Below are positions 1-8,660 of a stretch of 64,000 nucleotides of DNA, one piece after another; the first letter of the stretch is position 1, and each line of letters opens with the position of its first letter. Below the pieces are notes generated by a model that did not search any database, had not been told where the DNA came from, and saw only the letters and a list, made by a program, of their open reading frames with translations. Source of the DNA: Roseateles terrae (lineage in GTDB: Bacteria > Pseudomonadota > Gammaproteobacteria > Burkholderiales > Burkholderiaceae_C); the NCBI RefSeq assembly GCF_014192155.1, contig NZ_JACHXO010000007.1:1-64000 (forward strand). The letters are read 5' to 3'. The translations under genes and the position numbers were made by a program.

Positions 1-120
1 CATTCATTTTCCGTGAGCGTCTAAAGATTTAACCTTCTCAGGTTGCCTCTATTCAGACGCCCACGCTTATTGGCTGTAAATTTTTAAAGATCATCGAAGC
101 GGCCAGGCCGTCTTCGTTGC
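1..120 (-). ncRNA. rRNA operon leader with boxB/boxA-like antitermination signals (operon lies left of window)
   Basis: Read on the minus strand, this stretch resembles the leader of proteobacterial rRNA operons. A boxA-like run GATCTTTAAAAA (92-81) is followed by AATTTACAGCC and then AAGCGTGGGCG, in the same order as the E. coli rrn leader (CTTTAACAATTTATCAG, then TGTGTGGGC). Directly upstream of boxA is a hairpin with arms CGAAGCGGCC (95-104) and GGCCG/CTTCG (106-116), which fits boxB. No 16S sequence is visible, so the rRNA gene itself would start beyond base 1 on this strand. The sequence match is observed; the identity of the downstream gene is inference. Confidence 0.7.
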
Positions 121-166
121 GTCGCTGTCGTCGTTTTGTTTACGTCGTCAGCAGCGCAGAAGCGAG

Positions 167-220
167 ATTATGAATCATTCTTTCTGATTTCGTCAAGCAG
201 TCAGTGCAAATTATTTTTTA
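167..220 (-). promoter_or_regulatory. Strong sigma-70 promoter with UP element, rrn type
   Basis: On the minus strand there is a -35 box TTGACG (196-191), an 18-base spacer and a -10 box CATAAT (172-167), followed by a GC-rich CTCGC segment as in stringently controlled promoters. Just upstream of the -35 lies an A/T-only tract (220-207) that looks like an UP element. The transcript would enter the boxB/boxA leader described at 1-120. This AT-rich block stands out sharply from the GC-rich surroundings. Confidence 0.7.
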
Positions 221-585
221 CGCTGACTGCGAGAGACTCATCACGAAGATCAATCACTCACCACCTTCAAGCGCTTTTTCACTCTTGCATATTGCAAACC
301 GGAAACCGCACCTGAGGGTGTCGCTGTTCGGCCGGGGCTTGAACCCAACCGGTCAACTTGTGTTCAGAACTTGTTCAGAACGTTTGTTGATCAGCGAAGC
401 CTTAGACTGTAGCACAGCAAATTCTGCGGACACAACTGCCGCAGTGAGATATTGGCGATATTCGCCCAGTGCTAGAGATGCGTCGCCGCCGAAGCCCACC
501 CCACCTCCGCCGCAGCCCCCGCCGGCGTGGTGCCCGAGCCGCGGGGGCGCCTCCCTGAGATGCAGCGCCCTCCCCCCGCACTGTC
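221..585. other. Intergenic region between rrn promoter and tctA terminator; no gene seen
   Basis: I see no credible gene in this stretch. It holds a short direct repeat (GTTCAGAACTT / GTTCAGAACGT, near 362-382) and moderately AT-rich sequence that could serve as the distal upstream region of the rRNA promoter. Open frames here are extensions of frames antisense to tctA and lack any recognisable domain. Confidence 0.5.
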
Positions 586-618
586 CAAAAAGAAAGGGCC
601 CGCCAAGGCGGGCCCTTT
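586..618 (-). terminator. Rho-independent terminator of the tctBA operon
   Basis: A perfect 12-base inverted repeat (593-604 with 607-618) lies 51 bases past the tctA stop codon. On the minus strand the stem is followed by CTTTTT, giving a classical intrinsic terminator. Confidence 0.9.
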
Positions 619-668
619 CAGGTGAGTCCATCCACGCGGGCAACCAGGTGGCGCCGCGTGCCGCGCCG

Positions 669-2174
669 TCAATCCTCCTGGAAGGCTTCCTCGCGCTTAT
701 TCTTGATGGAGGGCAACATCACCACCACCACCATCAGCGCCGCAGCGATCAGCAAACCGGCCGACAGCGGGCGTGTCATGAAGGTGCTCCACTCGCCCCG
801 GGACAGCAACAGCGCCCGGCGCAGGTTCTCTTCCATCATGGGGCCCAGGATGAAGCCCAGCAGCAGCGGCGCAGGTTCGCAGCTCAGCTTGTAGAACAGG
901 TAGCCCACCACCGCGAAGCCGGCGGTCATGTACACGTCGAAGTTGTTGTTGTTCAGCGTGTAGGTACCAATACAGCAGAACACCACGATCGCCGGGAACA
1001 GGAAGCGGTAGGGCACGGTCAGCAGCTTGATCCAGACGCCGATCAGCGGCAGGTTCAGAATGACCAGCATCAGGTTGCCCACCCACATCGACGCAATCAG
1101 CCCCCAGAACAGTTCCGGATTGCTGGTCATCACCTGCGGACCGGGCTGGATGCCCTTGATCGTCATCGCGCCCACCATCAGCGCCATCACCGCATTGGGC
1201 GGAATGCCCAGGGTCAGCATCGGGATGAACGAGGTCTGTGCACCGGCGTTGTTGGCGGATTCCGGTCCCGCGACGCCCTGAATGGCGCCCTTGCCGAATC
1301 GGCTCGGATCCTTGGCGACCTTCTTCTCCAGCGTATAGGCCGCGAACGATGCCAGCAGCGCACCGCCCCCGGGCAGCACGCCCAGCAGCGAACCGAGCGC
1401 CGTACCGCGCAGCACGGCCGGCCAGGCGTCGTGAAAGTCCTGCTTGGTGGGCCACAGACCCTTCACGCTCTTGGTGAAGACTTCCCGGTGTTCCGCCGGC
1501 TGACCCAGGTTGGCGATGATTTCACCGAACCCGAAGATGCCCATGGCGATCACCACAAAGTTGATGCCATCGGTCAGTTCAGGAATGTCGAAGGAGAAGC
1601 GCGGCGTGCCGGAGATCACATCGGTGTTGATCTGCCCCAGCAGCAGACCCAGCACGATCATCGCAATGGCCTTGAGCAGCGAGCCGGAGGCCAGCACCAC
1701 CGCACCGATCAGCCCCAGCACCATCAGCGAGAAATACTCCGCCGGGCCGAACTTGAAAGCCAGCTCCGTCAGCGGCGGCGCAAAGGCCGCGATGATGACG
1801 GTGCCCACACAGCCCGCGAAGAAGGAGCCCAGGCCGGCCGCCGCCAGCGCCGAGCCGGCGCGCCCTTGACGGGCCATCTGGTAGCCGTCGATGGCGGTCA
1901 CCACCGAAGACGACTCCCCTGGCACGTTGATCAGAATGGCGGTCGTCGAACCGCCATACTGCGCGCCGTAATAGATACCGGCCAGCATGATCAGGGCGGG
2001 CGTCGCATCCAGCGAATAGATGGACGGCAGCAGCATCGCGATGGTGGCCACCGGCCCCAGGCCAGGCAGCACACCGATCAGGGTGCCGAGCACCGCGCCG
2101 CCAAAGGCATACAGCAGGTTGGTGAGGGTCAGGGCTGTCTGAAAGCCCAACATCAGGTTATTGATCAGATCCAT
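669..2174 (-). CDS. tctA: Tripartite tricarboxylate transporter permease, TctA family
   Basis: The large membrane subunit of a tripartite tricarboxylate transporter, which moves citrate-like or other carboxylates across the inner membrane using an ion gradient and a periplasmic TctC-type binding protein. The 501-residue length is typical. Hallmarks are the N-terminal GVLPGLGPVATIAM segment, the central PGGGALLASFAAY loop, and a GPESANNA then TLGIPPNAVMALM stretch, within about eleven hydrophobic segments. The ATG is preceded by GAGGAG inside the end of tctB, 10 bases after the tctB stop, so the two are one operon. Family assignment is firm. The substrate cannot be read from sequence because TctA families have expanded widely in Burkholderiales. 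Confidence 0.95.
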   Translation of the reverse strand: MDLINNLMLGFQTALTLTNLLYAFGGAVLGTLIGVLPGLGPVATIAMLLPSIYSLDATPALIMLAGIYYGAQYGGSTTAILINVPGESSSVVTAIDGYQMARQGRAGSALAAAGLGSFFAGCVGTVIIAAFAPPLTELAFKFGPAEYFSLMVLGLIGAVVLASGSLLKAIAMIVLGLLLGQINTDVISGTPRFSFDIPELTDGINFVVIAMGIFGFGEIIANLGQPAEHREVFTKSVKGLWPTKQDFHDAWPAVLRGTALGSLLGVLPGGGALLASFAAYTLEKKVAKDPSRFGKGAIQGVAGPESANNAGAQTSFIPMLTLGIPPNAVMALMVGAMTIKGIQPGPQVMTSNPELFWGLIASMWVGNLMLVILNLPLIGVWIKLLTVPYRFLFPAIVVFCCIGTYTLNNNNFDVYMTAGFAVVGYLFYKLSCEPAPLLLGFILGPMMEENLRRALLLSRGEWSTFMTRPLSAGLLIAAALMVVVVMLPSIKNKREEAFQED

Positions 2175-2184
2175 GCGCGACTCC

Positions 2185-2652
2185 TCAACCGCCGAGGAAG
2201 GTTGGCCACACCGGGATCACGAGGCTCAATCCCTTGACGAAAATCGCCCAGCTGCCCACGGTGAGCACGACGCTGCTCAGAACGGCATCACGCCAGCGGA
2301 ATTCATCGCTGGCCATGGACGACACAATGATCAGCACCGGCAGCGTGATCGCCAGACCCAGACGGGGCAGTGCGAAGCCGAACAGCGCAATGGCGCCGAC
2401 GACGATCAGCAGCGGACGCCAGGCGATCGACCCGATGGGCTGGCCGCCTTCCGATTCGATGGTGAGCGCCTTGAACAGCACTGCGGCTCCCAGCAGTGCC
2501 AGCAGCACGCCCAGACCGAAGGGGAAATAACCGGGCCCGGGACGGGCCGAACTGCCAAAGCTGTAGTGGATCAGGGAACCGCTCGCAAACGCGACACCAA
2601 CGATCACAAACAACAGCCCTGACCAGAAGTCGCGCTGACTCTTGATCTTCAT
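2185..2652 (-). CDS. tctB: Tripartite tricarboxylate transporter small subunit, TctB family
   Basis: The 155-residue small membrane subunit that partners TctA. Four hydrophobic segments are visible, beginning with LLFVIVGVAFASGSLIHY after a short charged N-terminus (MKIKSQRDFW), with a conserved PGYFPFGLGVLLALLG segment. The gene is first in the operon and is followed at 10 bases by tctA. No TctC binding-protein gene precedes it, although tctC-tctB-tctA is the usual order. The binding protein must therefore be encoded elsewhere or be shared among systems. Confidence 0.9.
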   Translation of the reverse strand: MKIKSQRDFWSGLLFVIVGVAFASGSLIHYSFGSSARPGPGYFPFGLGVLLALLGAAVLFKALTIESEGGQPIGSIAWRPLLIVVGAIALFGFALPRLGLAITLPVLIIVSSMASDEFRWRDAVLSSVVLTVGSWAIFVKGLSLVIPVWPTFLGG

Positions 2653-2791
2653 TCGAGGGACCCTCTAGAGGCTTGAATGGCGGCGATTCTAGGGATCGGC
2701 GGTGCCCCGCCGTCTGTGGTTTCCACGTAAAACGGCGAGCGGTCGGCGCCCTGGGGAAAACACCCACGGTGCAGCGCCCCGGCGCGGCGCT

Positions 2792-2847
2792 GTCGCCTCG
2801 GTACTGTCGCCTCGGTACTGTCGGCTCAGTCCTGTTGGCTCAGTCCC
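2792..2847. repeat. Four tandem 14-base units between gspE and tctB
   Basis: Four adjacent 14-base units begin at 2792, 2806, 2820 and 2834. The first two are identical (GTCGCCTCGGTACT) and the others are degenerate (GTCGGCTCAGTCCT, GTTGGCTCAGTCCC). They lie directly after the gspE stop codon. The 2653-2791 portion of this gap shows no gene. Confidence 0.8.
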
Positions 2848-2853
2848 GTCGAT

Positions 2854-4650
2854 TCACCCCTGGTGTTCCCACGTCGGCGTGCTGCGCAGCACTTCATCCA
2901 TCGTCGTCAGCCCTTCAGCGACCTTCATCGCCCCGCCCAGCCGCAGCGGCCGCAGGCCTTCCTGCACCGCCTGGCGGCGCAGCGCCGTCATGTCGGTGTG
3001 GGGGTGCAGATGCCGGCGCACCGTGTCGGACAACATCAGCAGCTCATACAGGCCCGCTCGGCCACGGAAGCCGGTGTTGCGGCAGTCCAGGCAGCCCACC
3101 GGCTTGTAGGGTTTGACGCCGCCGCTCAGGCGCCAGGGCTTGAGGGTGTCGTTGAGTGTGTCCAGGGTCACGTCCGGATCCGGCGCCTTGCAGTTCGGGC
3201 ACAGCGTGCGCACCAGCCGCTGGGCCAGCACACCGATCACGGTGGCGTCGATCAGATAGTTCGGCACCCCCAGGTCCGTCAGGCGGGTGATGGCCGACAC
3301 CGAATCGTTGGTGTGCAGCGTGGAGAACACCAGGTGGCCAGTCAGCGACGCCTGGATGGCCATCTCGGCCGTTTCCAGGTCGCGGATTTCGCCCACCATG
3401 ATGATGTCCGGATCCTGCCGCATCAGCGCCCGCAGGCCCTCGGCAAAGCCGAAGTCGATGGAGGCCAGCACCTGGGACTGGTTGAACGAGGGTTCGATCA
3501 TTTCGATCGGATCCTCCACCGTGCAGACATTCACCTCATCCGTGGCCAGCCGCTTGAGAGTGGAATACAGCGTGGAGGTCTTGCCCGAACCGGTGGGACC
3601 GGTCACCAGGATGATGCCGTGCGGCCTGGACGTCAGCCGGGTCCAGCGCTCCGCATCGTGGGTCGTGAAACCGAGCTGCGACAGATCCTTGACGGCGGTA
3701 TCCGGATCGAAGATCCGCATCACCATCTTTTCACCGAAGGCGGTGGGCAGCGTCGACAGACGCATTTCCACCTCGTCCCCGGCCGGATTGCGGGTCTTGA
3801 TGCGCCCGTCCAGCGGGCGGCGCTTCTCCACCACGTCCATGCGGCCCAGCAGCTTGATCCGAGCCGTCATTGCCGCCATCACGGACGGCGGCAGCTGGTA
3901 GACCGTGTGCAGCACCCCGTCGATGCGGAAGCGGATCGCGCCCATGTCGCGCCGCGGCTCCAGGTGGATGTCCGAGGCGCGCTGGTCGAAGGCGTACTGC
4001 CAGAGCCAGTCCACCACCTGCACGACGCCCTGATCGTTGGCGTCCAGCTGCTTGTTGCTGCGTCCCAGCTCCACCAGCTGCTCAAAGCTGGCGGTCTGGC
4101 TGGTCTCCCCGGTCTTGGACGCCGCCCGCACCGAACGGGCCAGGGTGAAGAACTCGGTGGTGAAGCGGCTGATCTCCTGCGGATTGGCCAGCACCAGCTT
4201 CAGACGCTTGCGGGTGTGGGATTCAATCTGCGGCACCCAGCCCAGATCCAGCGGCTCGGCGGTGGCCACCGTCACGTCGGTCAGCCCCACCGACACCGGC
4301 AGGCAGCGACGCGCCTCGGCATAGTTGGCCGACATCACATCCGCCACCCGGCCGACGTCCACCTTCAGCGGGTCGATGCGCAGGTAGGGCATCTTCAGGC
4401 GCCCGGCCAGCCATTCGGTCATGGCCTCCACGTCCATCAACCGGCCGGTATCACTGCGGGCCAGCCCCGCATTGCCCAGGCGCACCAGGGGATGCAGGGC
4501 GCTGTTGCCGGCATTGAAGCGCGACTCGGTCTGCCGGGCCTTCTCGGCATCGATCACACCGTCTTCAACCAGCCATTTCAGCAGCACTCGCCAGTCGAGC
4601 TTGCCTGCGGGCGCGGTCTCCGGGGCCTTGGCGGCAGTGGGCGTCTTCAT
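2854..4650 (-). CDS. GspE/PulE/PilB-family secretion or pilus assembly ATPase
   Basis: A 598-residue cytoplasmic ATPase of the type II secretion/type IV pilus superfamily. Residues about 55-160 form the N-terminal MshEN/T2SSE-like domain. The ATPase core follows: SDIHLEP at 226, Walker A GPTGSGKT at 351-358, an Asp box VEDPIE at 378, Walker B IMVGEIRD at 416 and the His box GHLVFSTLHTND at 438. Two CxxC pairs (CPNC near 484, CLDC near 518) make the zinc-binding C-terminal knuckle. No pseudopilin or secretin genes are nearby, so whether it serves a type II system or another pilus-like machine is open. It starts 3 bases after the upstream gene's stop, implying co-transcription. Confidence 0.88.
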   Translation of the reverse strand: MKTPTAAKAPETAPAGKLDWRVLLKWLVEDGVIDAEKARQTESRFNAGNSALHPLVRLGNAGLARSDTGRLMDVEAMTEWLAGRLKMPYLRIDPLKVDVGRVADVMSANYAEARRCLPVSVGLTDVTVATAEPLDLGWVPQIESHTRKRLKLVLANPQEISRFTTEFFTLARSVRAASKTGETSQTASFEQLVELGRSNKQLDANDQGVVQVVDWLWQYAFDQRASDIHLEPRRDMGAIRFRIDGVLHTVYQLPPSVMAAMTARIKLLGRMDVVEKRRPLDGRIKTRNPAGDEVEMRLSTLPTAFGEKMVMRIFDPDTAVKDLSQLGFTTHDAERWTRLTSRPHGIILVTGPTGSGKTSTLYSTLKRLATDEVNVCTVEDPIEMIEPSFNQSQVLASIDFGFAEGLRALMRQDPDIIMVGEIRDLETAEMAIQASLTGHLVFSTLHTNDSVSAITRLTDLGVPNYLIDATVIGVLAQRLVRTLCPNCKAPDPDVTLDTLNDTLKPWRLSGGVKPYKPVGCLDCRNTGFRGRAGLYELLMLSDTVRRHLHPHTDMTALRRQAVQEGLRPLRLGGAMKVAEGLTTMDEVLRSTPTWEHQG

Positions 4651-4653
4651 GGC

Positions 4654-5445
4654 TTAATCGCGGATCTGATTGATGATGTTCATCGGCAGCGGGCGCACCA
4701 GTTTGAGCCACTTGCGCGCCGGCAGGTCGAAACGGTCTTCGATGAAGGCCGCGCGCCGCTCCAGCTCGTCCCGGTCCGGCACCTCGATGCCGCGGGCGGC
4801 CACCACGATGGTGTTGCCCTCTCGCGTGGGGGTCAGGTGCCAGACCTGGTCCGACCCAAATGCGGTGGCGATACGGGCCGCGCTGCGGGAGAAGCTGGCG
4901 CTGCGGCCAAACAGGTTCACCGTCATCACCCCGCCGTCAGCCAGGACGGCGCGGCAGTCGCTGTAGAACTGCTGATCGTCCAGCACCGGCGCCGCGGCTT
5001 CGTGGTCGTAGAGATCGACATTGAGCACCGCCGCCGACCCCCAGTTCGCCGCATCCGCCACCCAGGCGCCAGCATCCTGGTTCAACACCTGGAAGCGGTC
5101 GTCATCGTCCGGCAGGTGAAACCAGTGCCGGCAGGCGCTGATGACCGTCGGATTGATCTCCACCGCGGTGGTCTTCATCTTGAGCTGGCGCCGGGTGAAG
5201 CGGCTCAGCGCGCCGGCCCCCAGGCCCAGCTGCACCGCGCGGCCGGCGGTCATCTCGGGCGCCTCGCGCCACAGCATCCAGGCCATCATGCGCTGCACGT
5301 ACTCCAGCTCCAGCTGGTCAGGCTTTTTCACCCGCATGGCGCCCTGCACCCAGATGGAGTCCAGGTGCAGATACCGCACGCCGTCGAACTCACTCAGCGT
5401 CGCCTCGACCCAGTCTGTCTTGTTCTTGTCCCGCTTGTTGCCCAC
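4654..5445 (-). CDS. Spermidine synthase-like protein (polyamine aminopropyltransferase fold)
   Basis: A 263-residue class I methyltransferase-fold protein related to spermidine synthases. The nucleotide-binding motif is GLGAGAL (74-80), followed by VEINP (95-99), where an acidic residue binds the ribose of the cofactor. A DLYD segment at 144-147 sits where aminopropyltransferases carry their catalytic aspartate, and a VMTVNLFG strand follows. Similar stand-alone proteins are common in Betaproteobacteria and few have been tested, so true polyamine synthesis is not assured; no S-adenosylmethionine decarboxylase is nearby. The gene is 3 bases upstream of the GspE-type ATPase gene, apparently in one operon. 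Confidence 0.75.
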   Translation of the reverse strand: MGNKRDKNKTDWVEATLSEFDGVRYLHLDSIWVQGAMRVKKPDQLELEYVQRMMAWMLWREAPEMTAGRAVQLGLGAGALSRFTRRQLKMKTTAVEINPTVISACRHWFHLPDDDDRFQVLNQDAGAWVADAANWGSAAVLNVDLYDHEAAAPVLDDQQFYSDCRAVLADGGVMTVNLFGRSASFSRSAARIATAFGSDQVWHLTPTREGNTIVVAARGIEVPDRDELERRAAFIEDRFDLPARKWLKLVRPLPMNIINQIRD

Positions 5446-5490
5446 TGCGCCGTCCCGATCTCATGACTGTCAGGCGACCCCACGAGTGGG

Positions 5491-6003
5491 TCACCCTTGA
5501 TGTGGCGGGCGCTCGTCGCCGGTCGCATCCAGCGCCCGCCAGGCCCGCAGCTTCTCATCGTAGGGCATCGTATGGGCCGGGCTGGAGGAAGGAAGCACGA
5601 CAACCCGGTAAACCTTTGCAAGGTCGCCCAGTTGACGGTGTCCAAGACGGCCGGCGGTGCCGCCGTTGAAGCCGATCACCCGCAGCGCCGGCAGTTCCTG
5701 CAGCAGCCGTCGCAGGTCGCTGACGGCGGGGTTGCGGATGGCACTGTCCAGACTCCCTTCCCGCTCGGTCTCGGCAATGACATCCCACAGGGCGATGCGC
5801 TGGGCCTTCAAGGCCTCCAGGCGCGCGTCATACGGCAGCGTCGCCAGCTCGATGCCGCGCACATCCCCCAGGAGACGCCAGAACTGGTTGCGGGGGTGGC
5901 CGTAATACTGCTGCGCCTTGAGGGAGGCGACGCCGGGAAAGCTGCCCAGCAGCAGCCATTCGGCATCCGGGCCCATGACCGGCGCCAGGCCGGACCAGCG
6001 CAT
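5491..6003 (-). CDS. DNA-deoxyinosine glycosylase (uracil-DNA glycosylase superfamily, family 6-like)
   Basis: A 170-residue base-excision repair enzyme of the hypoxanthine-DNA glycosylase branch of the uracil-DNA glycosylase superfamily. It removes deaminated adenine (hypoxanthine) from DNA. Diagnostic motifs are GSFPG (20-24), YYGHPRNQFW (33-42) and a C-terminal PSSSPAHTM segment near residue 140, all in the expected order. The start codon overlaps the tatD stop by one base (TGATG), indicating translational coupling. A repair role is established for the family; the exact lesion range of this protein is inference. Confidence 0.85.
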   Translation of the reverse strand: MRWSGLAPVMGPDAEWLLLGSFPGVASLKAQQYYGHPRNQFWRLLGDVRGIELATLPYDARLEALKAQRIALWDVIAETEREGSLDSAIRNPAVSDLRRLLQELPALRVIGFNGGTAGRLGHRQLGDLAKVYRVVVLPSSSPAHTMPYDEKLRAWRALDATGDERPPHQG

Positions 6004-6926
6004 CAGCGCCCCGCCGCGGCGGCAGCCGCCGGGCCGACGACAGGACCAGGTGCAGGGGCCGGCCCAGGTGCAGGCCCGGCCACAGCCTCGGACCCGGTCA
6101 CCGCCGCGGATGCCCCCAGGGCCGCCAGCCGCGGCAAGGCCCGCAGGGCGTTGTGCCGAGTGATGCGGGCCGCCTCGTCCACCGACCAGCCCCGCAGCGC
6201 CGCCAGATCGGCCCCGATGCGGGGCAATTCGCCCGGCTCATTGCGCATCGACGCACCGGCCGCCCGCTCTTCGGCGGTACGGTAGAGCCACTGCGGGGGG
6301 ATGTCGGGCGCGTCGGTTTCCGTCACCAGCGCTTCGGCGGGCAGCTCGGCGGCCAGCCGGCGGATCTGCAGGGAGCGGTCGAAGGTGAGGGTTCCACCGA
6401 AGCCGAGGCAAAAACCCAGGCCCAGGAAGGCATCCGCCTGCTGCCGGCTGCCATTGAAGGCATGACCGATGCCACCAGTGTCCAGCCCAATGCGGCGCAG
6501 GCCCGCCAGCAACTGGTCCGCGCTCCGGCGCACATGCAGGATCACCGGCAGCCGGTGCCGACGCGCCAGCTTGAGCTGCTCCAGATAGAACCACTGCTGC
6601 CGCTGCACATCGAGCGACTTGACGAAGAAGTCCAGCCCGATCTCACCGATGGCCACCAGCCGGGGGTCGTCACGATGCGCGGTCAGGGCCTCGTCCAGGG
6701 CGGCGATGTCCGCTTCCGTGGCGCGCATCACGTACAGCGGATGGATGCCCAGCGCATAGGCAAACCCATGCGCATGGGCCAGCAGCCGGACGGTGTCGAA
6801 GTTCTCCGCCGCGACCGCCGGAATAACAATCTGCTGCACCCCGGCCGCCCGGGCTCGCGCGACCACCGCCGTCCGGTCGATGTCAAATTCCCCGGCGTCC
6901 AGGTGGCAGTGGGTGTCGATCCACAT
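6003..6926 (-). CDS. tatD: TatD-family metal-dependent hydrolase
   Basis: A 307-residue TIM-barrel metallohydrolase of the TatD DNase family. Metal ligands are visible in order: THCH near the N-terminus (His6, His8), GEIGLDFF (Glu about 97), ILHVRRS, GIGHAFNGS and TETDAPDI. Family members act as 3'-5' exodeoxyribonucleases on DNA or RNA, or as other phosphoesterases. The C-terminal 40 or so residues beyond the barrel are an Ala/Pro/Gly-rich tail that other TatD proteins lack. The gene is coupled to the downstream DNA-deoxyinosine glycosylase by a one-base overlap, so both may act in nucleic acid maintenance. Confidence 0.92.
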   Translation of the reverse strand: MWIDTHCHLDAGEFDIDRTAVVARARAAGVQQIVIPAVAAENFDTVRLLAHAHGFAYALGIHPLYVMRATEADIAALDEALTAHRDDPRLVAIGEIGLDFFVKSLDVQRQQWFYLEQLKLARRHRLPVILHVRRSADQLLAGLRRIGLDTGGIGHAFNGSRQQADAFLGLGFCLGFGGTLTFDRSLQIRRLAAELPAEALVTETDAPDIPPQWLYRTAEERAAGASMRNEPGELPRIGADLAALRGWSVDEAARITRHNALRALPRLAALGASAAVTGSEAVAGPAPGPAPAPGPVVGPAAAAAAGR

Positions 6927-6938
6927 GGCTGAGGCCGC

Positions 6939-7826
6939 TCAGCGGAAAACCACCGTGCGATGCCCGTTCAGCAGCACCCGGTGTTCGGCATGCCACTGGA
7001 TTGCCCGGGCCAGGGTGACGCATTCCACATCGCGGCCGATCGCCACCAACTGGTCCGGCGTCATGCTGTGATCGATGCGGGCGACGTCCTGCTCGATGAT
7101 CGGCCCTTCGTCCAGATCAGAGGTGACGTAATGGGCGGTCGCGCCGATCAGCTTCACGCCCCGCTCATGCGCCTGGTGGTAGGGCTTGGCGCCCTTGAAG
7201 CTGGGCAGGAAGCTGTGATGGATGTTGATGGCGCGACCTTCCAGGTAGCGGCACATCTGCGGCGACAGGATCTGCATGTAACGCGCCAGCACCACCAGGT
7301 CGATCTGCTGCTCTTCGATCACTTCCTGGATGCGACGCTCCTGCGCCAGCTTCTGCTCCTCGCTGGCATGCAGCAGGGGGAAGTGATGGAAGGGAATGTT
7401 GTGGGACGCGGCCAGCTGATAGAAGTCCCGGTGGTTGGACACGATCGCCGGAATCTCGATGGCCAGATGGCCGGTCTGCACCCGGAAGAGCAGATCGTTC
7501 AGGCAATGCCCCAGCCGCGACACCAGCAGCAGCACCCGCGTCTTGCGATGGGCGTCCACCAGCTCCCAGTCCATCGACAGGCGCTCGGCCAGCGGCTGGA
7601 AGGCCGCCCGCAAGGCCTGCACCGGCCGCGGCTCGGCGCATTCGAACTCGATGCGCATGAAGAAGCGGTGGTGGTCCGCATCGCCGTGCTGGGCGGAGGT
7701 CAGGATGTTGCCGCCCTGGGCCAGCAGTTCACCGGTGACCGCATGCACGATCCCGGCCTGATCCGGGCAGCTGAGCTTGAGGATGAAACGGCGGGAAGCG
7801 CCGGAGGCGTCGGAGGCGGTCGTCAT
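6939..7826 (-). CDS. purU: Formyltetrahydrofolate deformylase
   Basis: Hydrolyses 10-formyltetrahydrofolate to formate and tetrahydrofolate, balancing one-carbon pools and feeding purine synthesis. An N-terminal ACT domain (CPDQAGIVHAVTGELL) is followed by a formyltransferase domain with NIHHSFLPSF and GATAHYVTSDLDEGPII, which hold the catalytic Asn, His and Asp. The frame stays open upstream to 7892, but the ATG at 7826 (MTTASD) gives 295 residues, close to the roughly 280 of E. coli PurU, so I chose it. No strong ribosome-binding site is visible before it. It ends 12 bases before tatD starts. Confidence 0.93.
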   Translation of the reverse strand: MTTASDASGASRRFILKLSCPDQAGIVHAVTGELLAQGGNILTSAQHGDADHHRFFMRIEFECAEPRPVQALRAAFQPLAERLSMDWELVDAHRKTRVLLLVSRLGHCLNDLLFRVQTGHLAIEIPAIVSNHRDFYQLAASHNIPFHHFPLLHASEEQKLAQERRIQEVIEEQQIDLVVLARYMQILSPQMCRYLEGRAINIHHSFLPSFKGAKPYHQAHERGVKLIGATAHYVTSDLDEGPIIEQDVARIDHSMTPDQLVAIGRDVECVTLARAIQWHAEHRVLLNGHRTVVFR

Positions 7827-7943
7827 GATGCGCCGATGGTAATTCACCGGCGCGTGCGCCACGGCCGTGCCGGCTGCCGCCCGCCTCGCCATCGGTGAAG
7901 CGTGACTGGCAGGATGGTGAACGCCGGGCTGCCGGAGGCGCCC

Positions 7944-8660
7944 TCAGCCCAGGATCTGCAGCGTCCCGCCCACCAGCCGGCGCTGATGCTGGCACCGCGC
8001 CGCCAGATCCTGATCGTGGGTGACCATGACAAAGGCCGTGCCCTGCTCCCGGGCGAGTTCCAGCATCAGGTCGAAGACCGTGCCGGCCGTCGTGCGGTCG
8101 AGGTTGCCGGTCGGCTCATCCGCCAGCACGCAGGCCGGGCGCGTGACCAGCGCCCGGGCGATCGCCACCCGTTGCCGTTCCCCCCCCGACAGCTCGCCAG
8201 GCCGATGCGCCGCGCGGGACGCCAATCCCACCCGCGCCAGCACCGCCTGGGCCTGTGCCCTCGCCTGCTCCACCGGCACGCGGCGGATACGCAGCGGCAT
8301 AGCCACGTTGTCCAGCGCGCTGAACTCCGGCAGCAGATGGTGGAACTGGTAGATGAAGCCCAGATGCTGGTTGCGCCACTGCCCCCGGGCGGCTTCGCCC
8401 AGTGTCGAGAGTTCGCGACCCATCAGCATCACCCGGCCGGCGCTGGGCTTGTCCAGTCCGCCCAGGATGTGCAGCAGCGTGCTCTTGCCCGAGCCGGAGG
8501 CGCCCAGCACGGCCATGGTCTCGCCGGCCTGCACCGTGATGTCCACGCCCTTGAAGACCTGCACATCCAACGGGCCCTCCACAAAACGCTTGCCCAGGCC
8601 GAGGCCCTGCAGCACGGGGCCCTGAAGCGCGCCCGTCGGATTCATGCCGGCCTCACTCAT
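7944..8660 (-). CDS. lolD: Lipoprotein-releasing system ATP-binding protein LolD
   Basis: The ATPase of the LolCDE complex, which extracts mature lipoproteins from the inner membrane and passes them to LolA. Walker [10 protein letters not shown], the ABC signature LSGGERQR and Walker [13 protein letters not shown] are all intact. The frame is open further upstream, but the ATG at 8660 (MSEAGM) overlaps the last 8 bases of the upstream permease gene in the coupled form ATGAGTGA, so I use it. A second in-frame Met lies five codons on. Pairing with a LolC/E permease separates this protein from MacB or FtsE ATPases. Confidence 0.93.
   Translation of the reverse strand: MSEAGMNPTGALQGPVLQGLGLGKRFVEGPLDVQVFKGVDITVQAGETMAVLGASGSGKSTLLHILGGLDKPSAGRVMLMGRELSTLGEAARGQWRNQHLGFIYQFHHLLPEFSALDNVAMPLRIRRVPVEQARAQAQAVLARVGLASRAAHRPGELSGGERQRVAIARALVTRPACVLADEPTGNLDRTTAGTVFDLMLELAREQGTAFVMVTHDQDLAARCQHQRRLVGGTLQILG

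Noticed and set aside
204-2237. 677-codon open frame on the plus strand
   Set aside because: It runs antisense to tctA, is rich in Gln/His/Arg and has no domain. Such frames arise from high GC at third codon positions.
2863-5466. 867-codon open frame on the plus strand
   Set aside because: It is antisense to the GspE-type ATPase and spermidine-synthase-like genes, and shows no recognisable motif.
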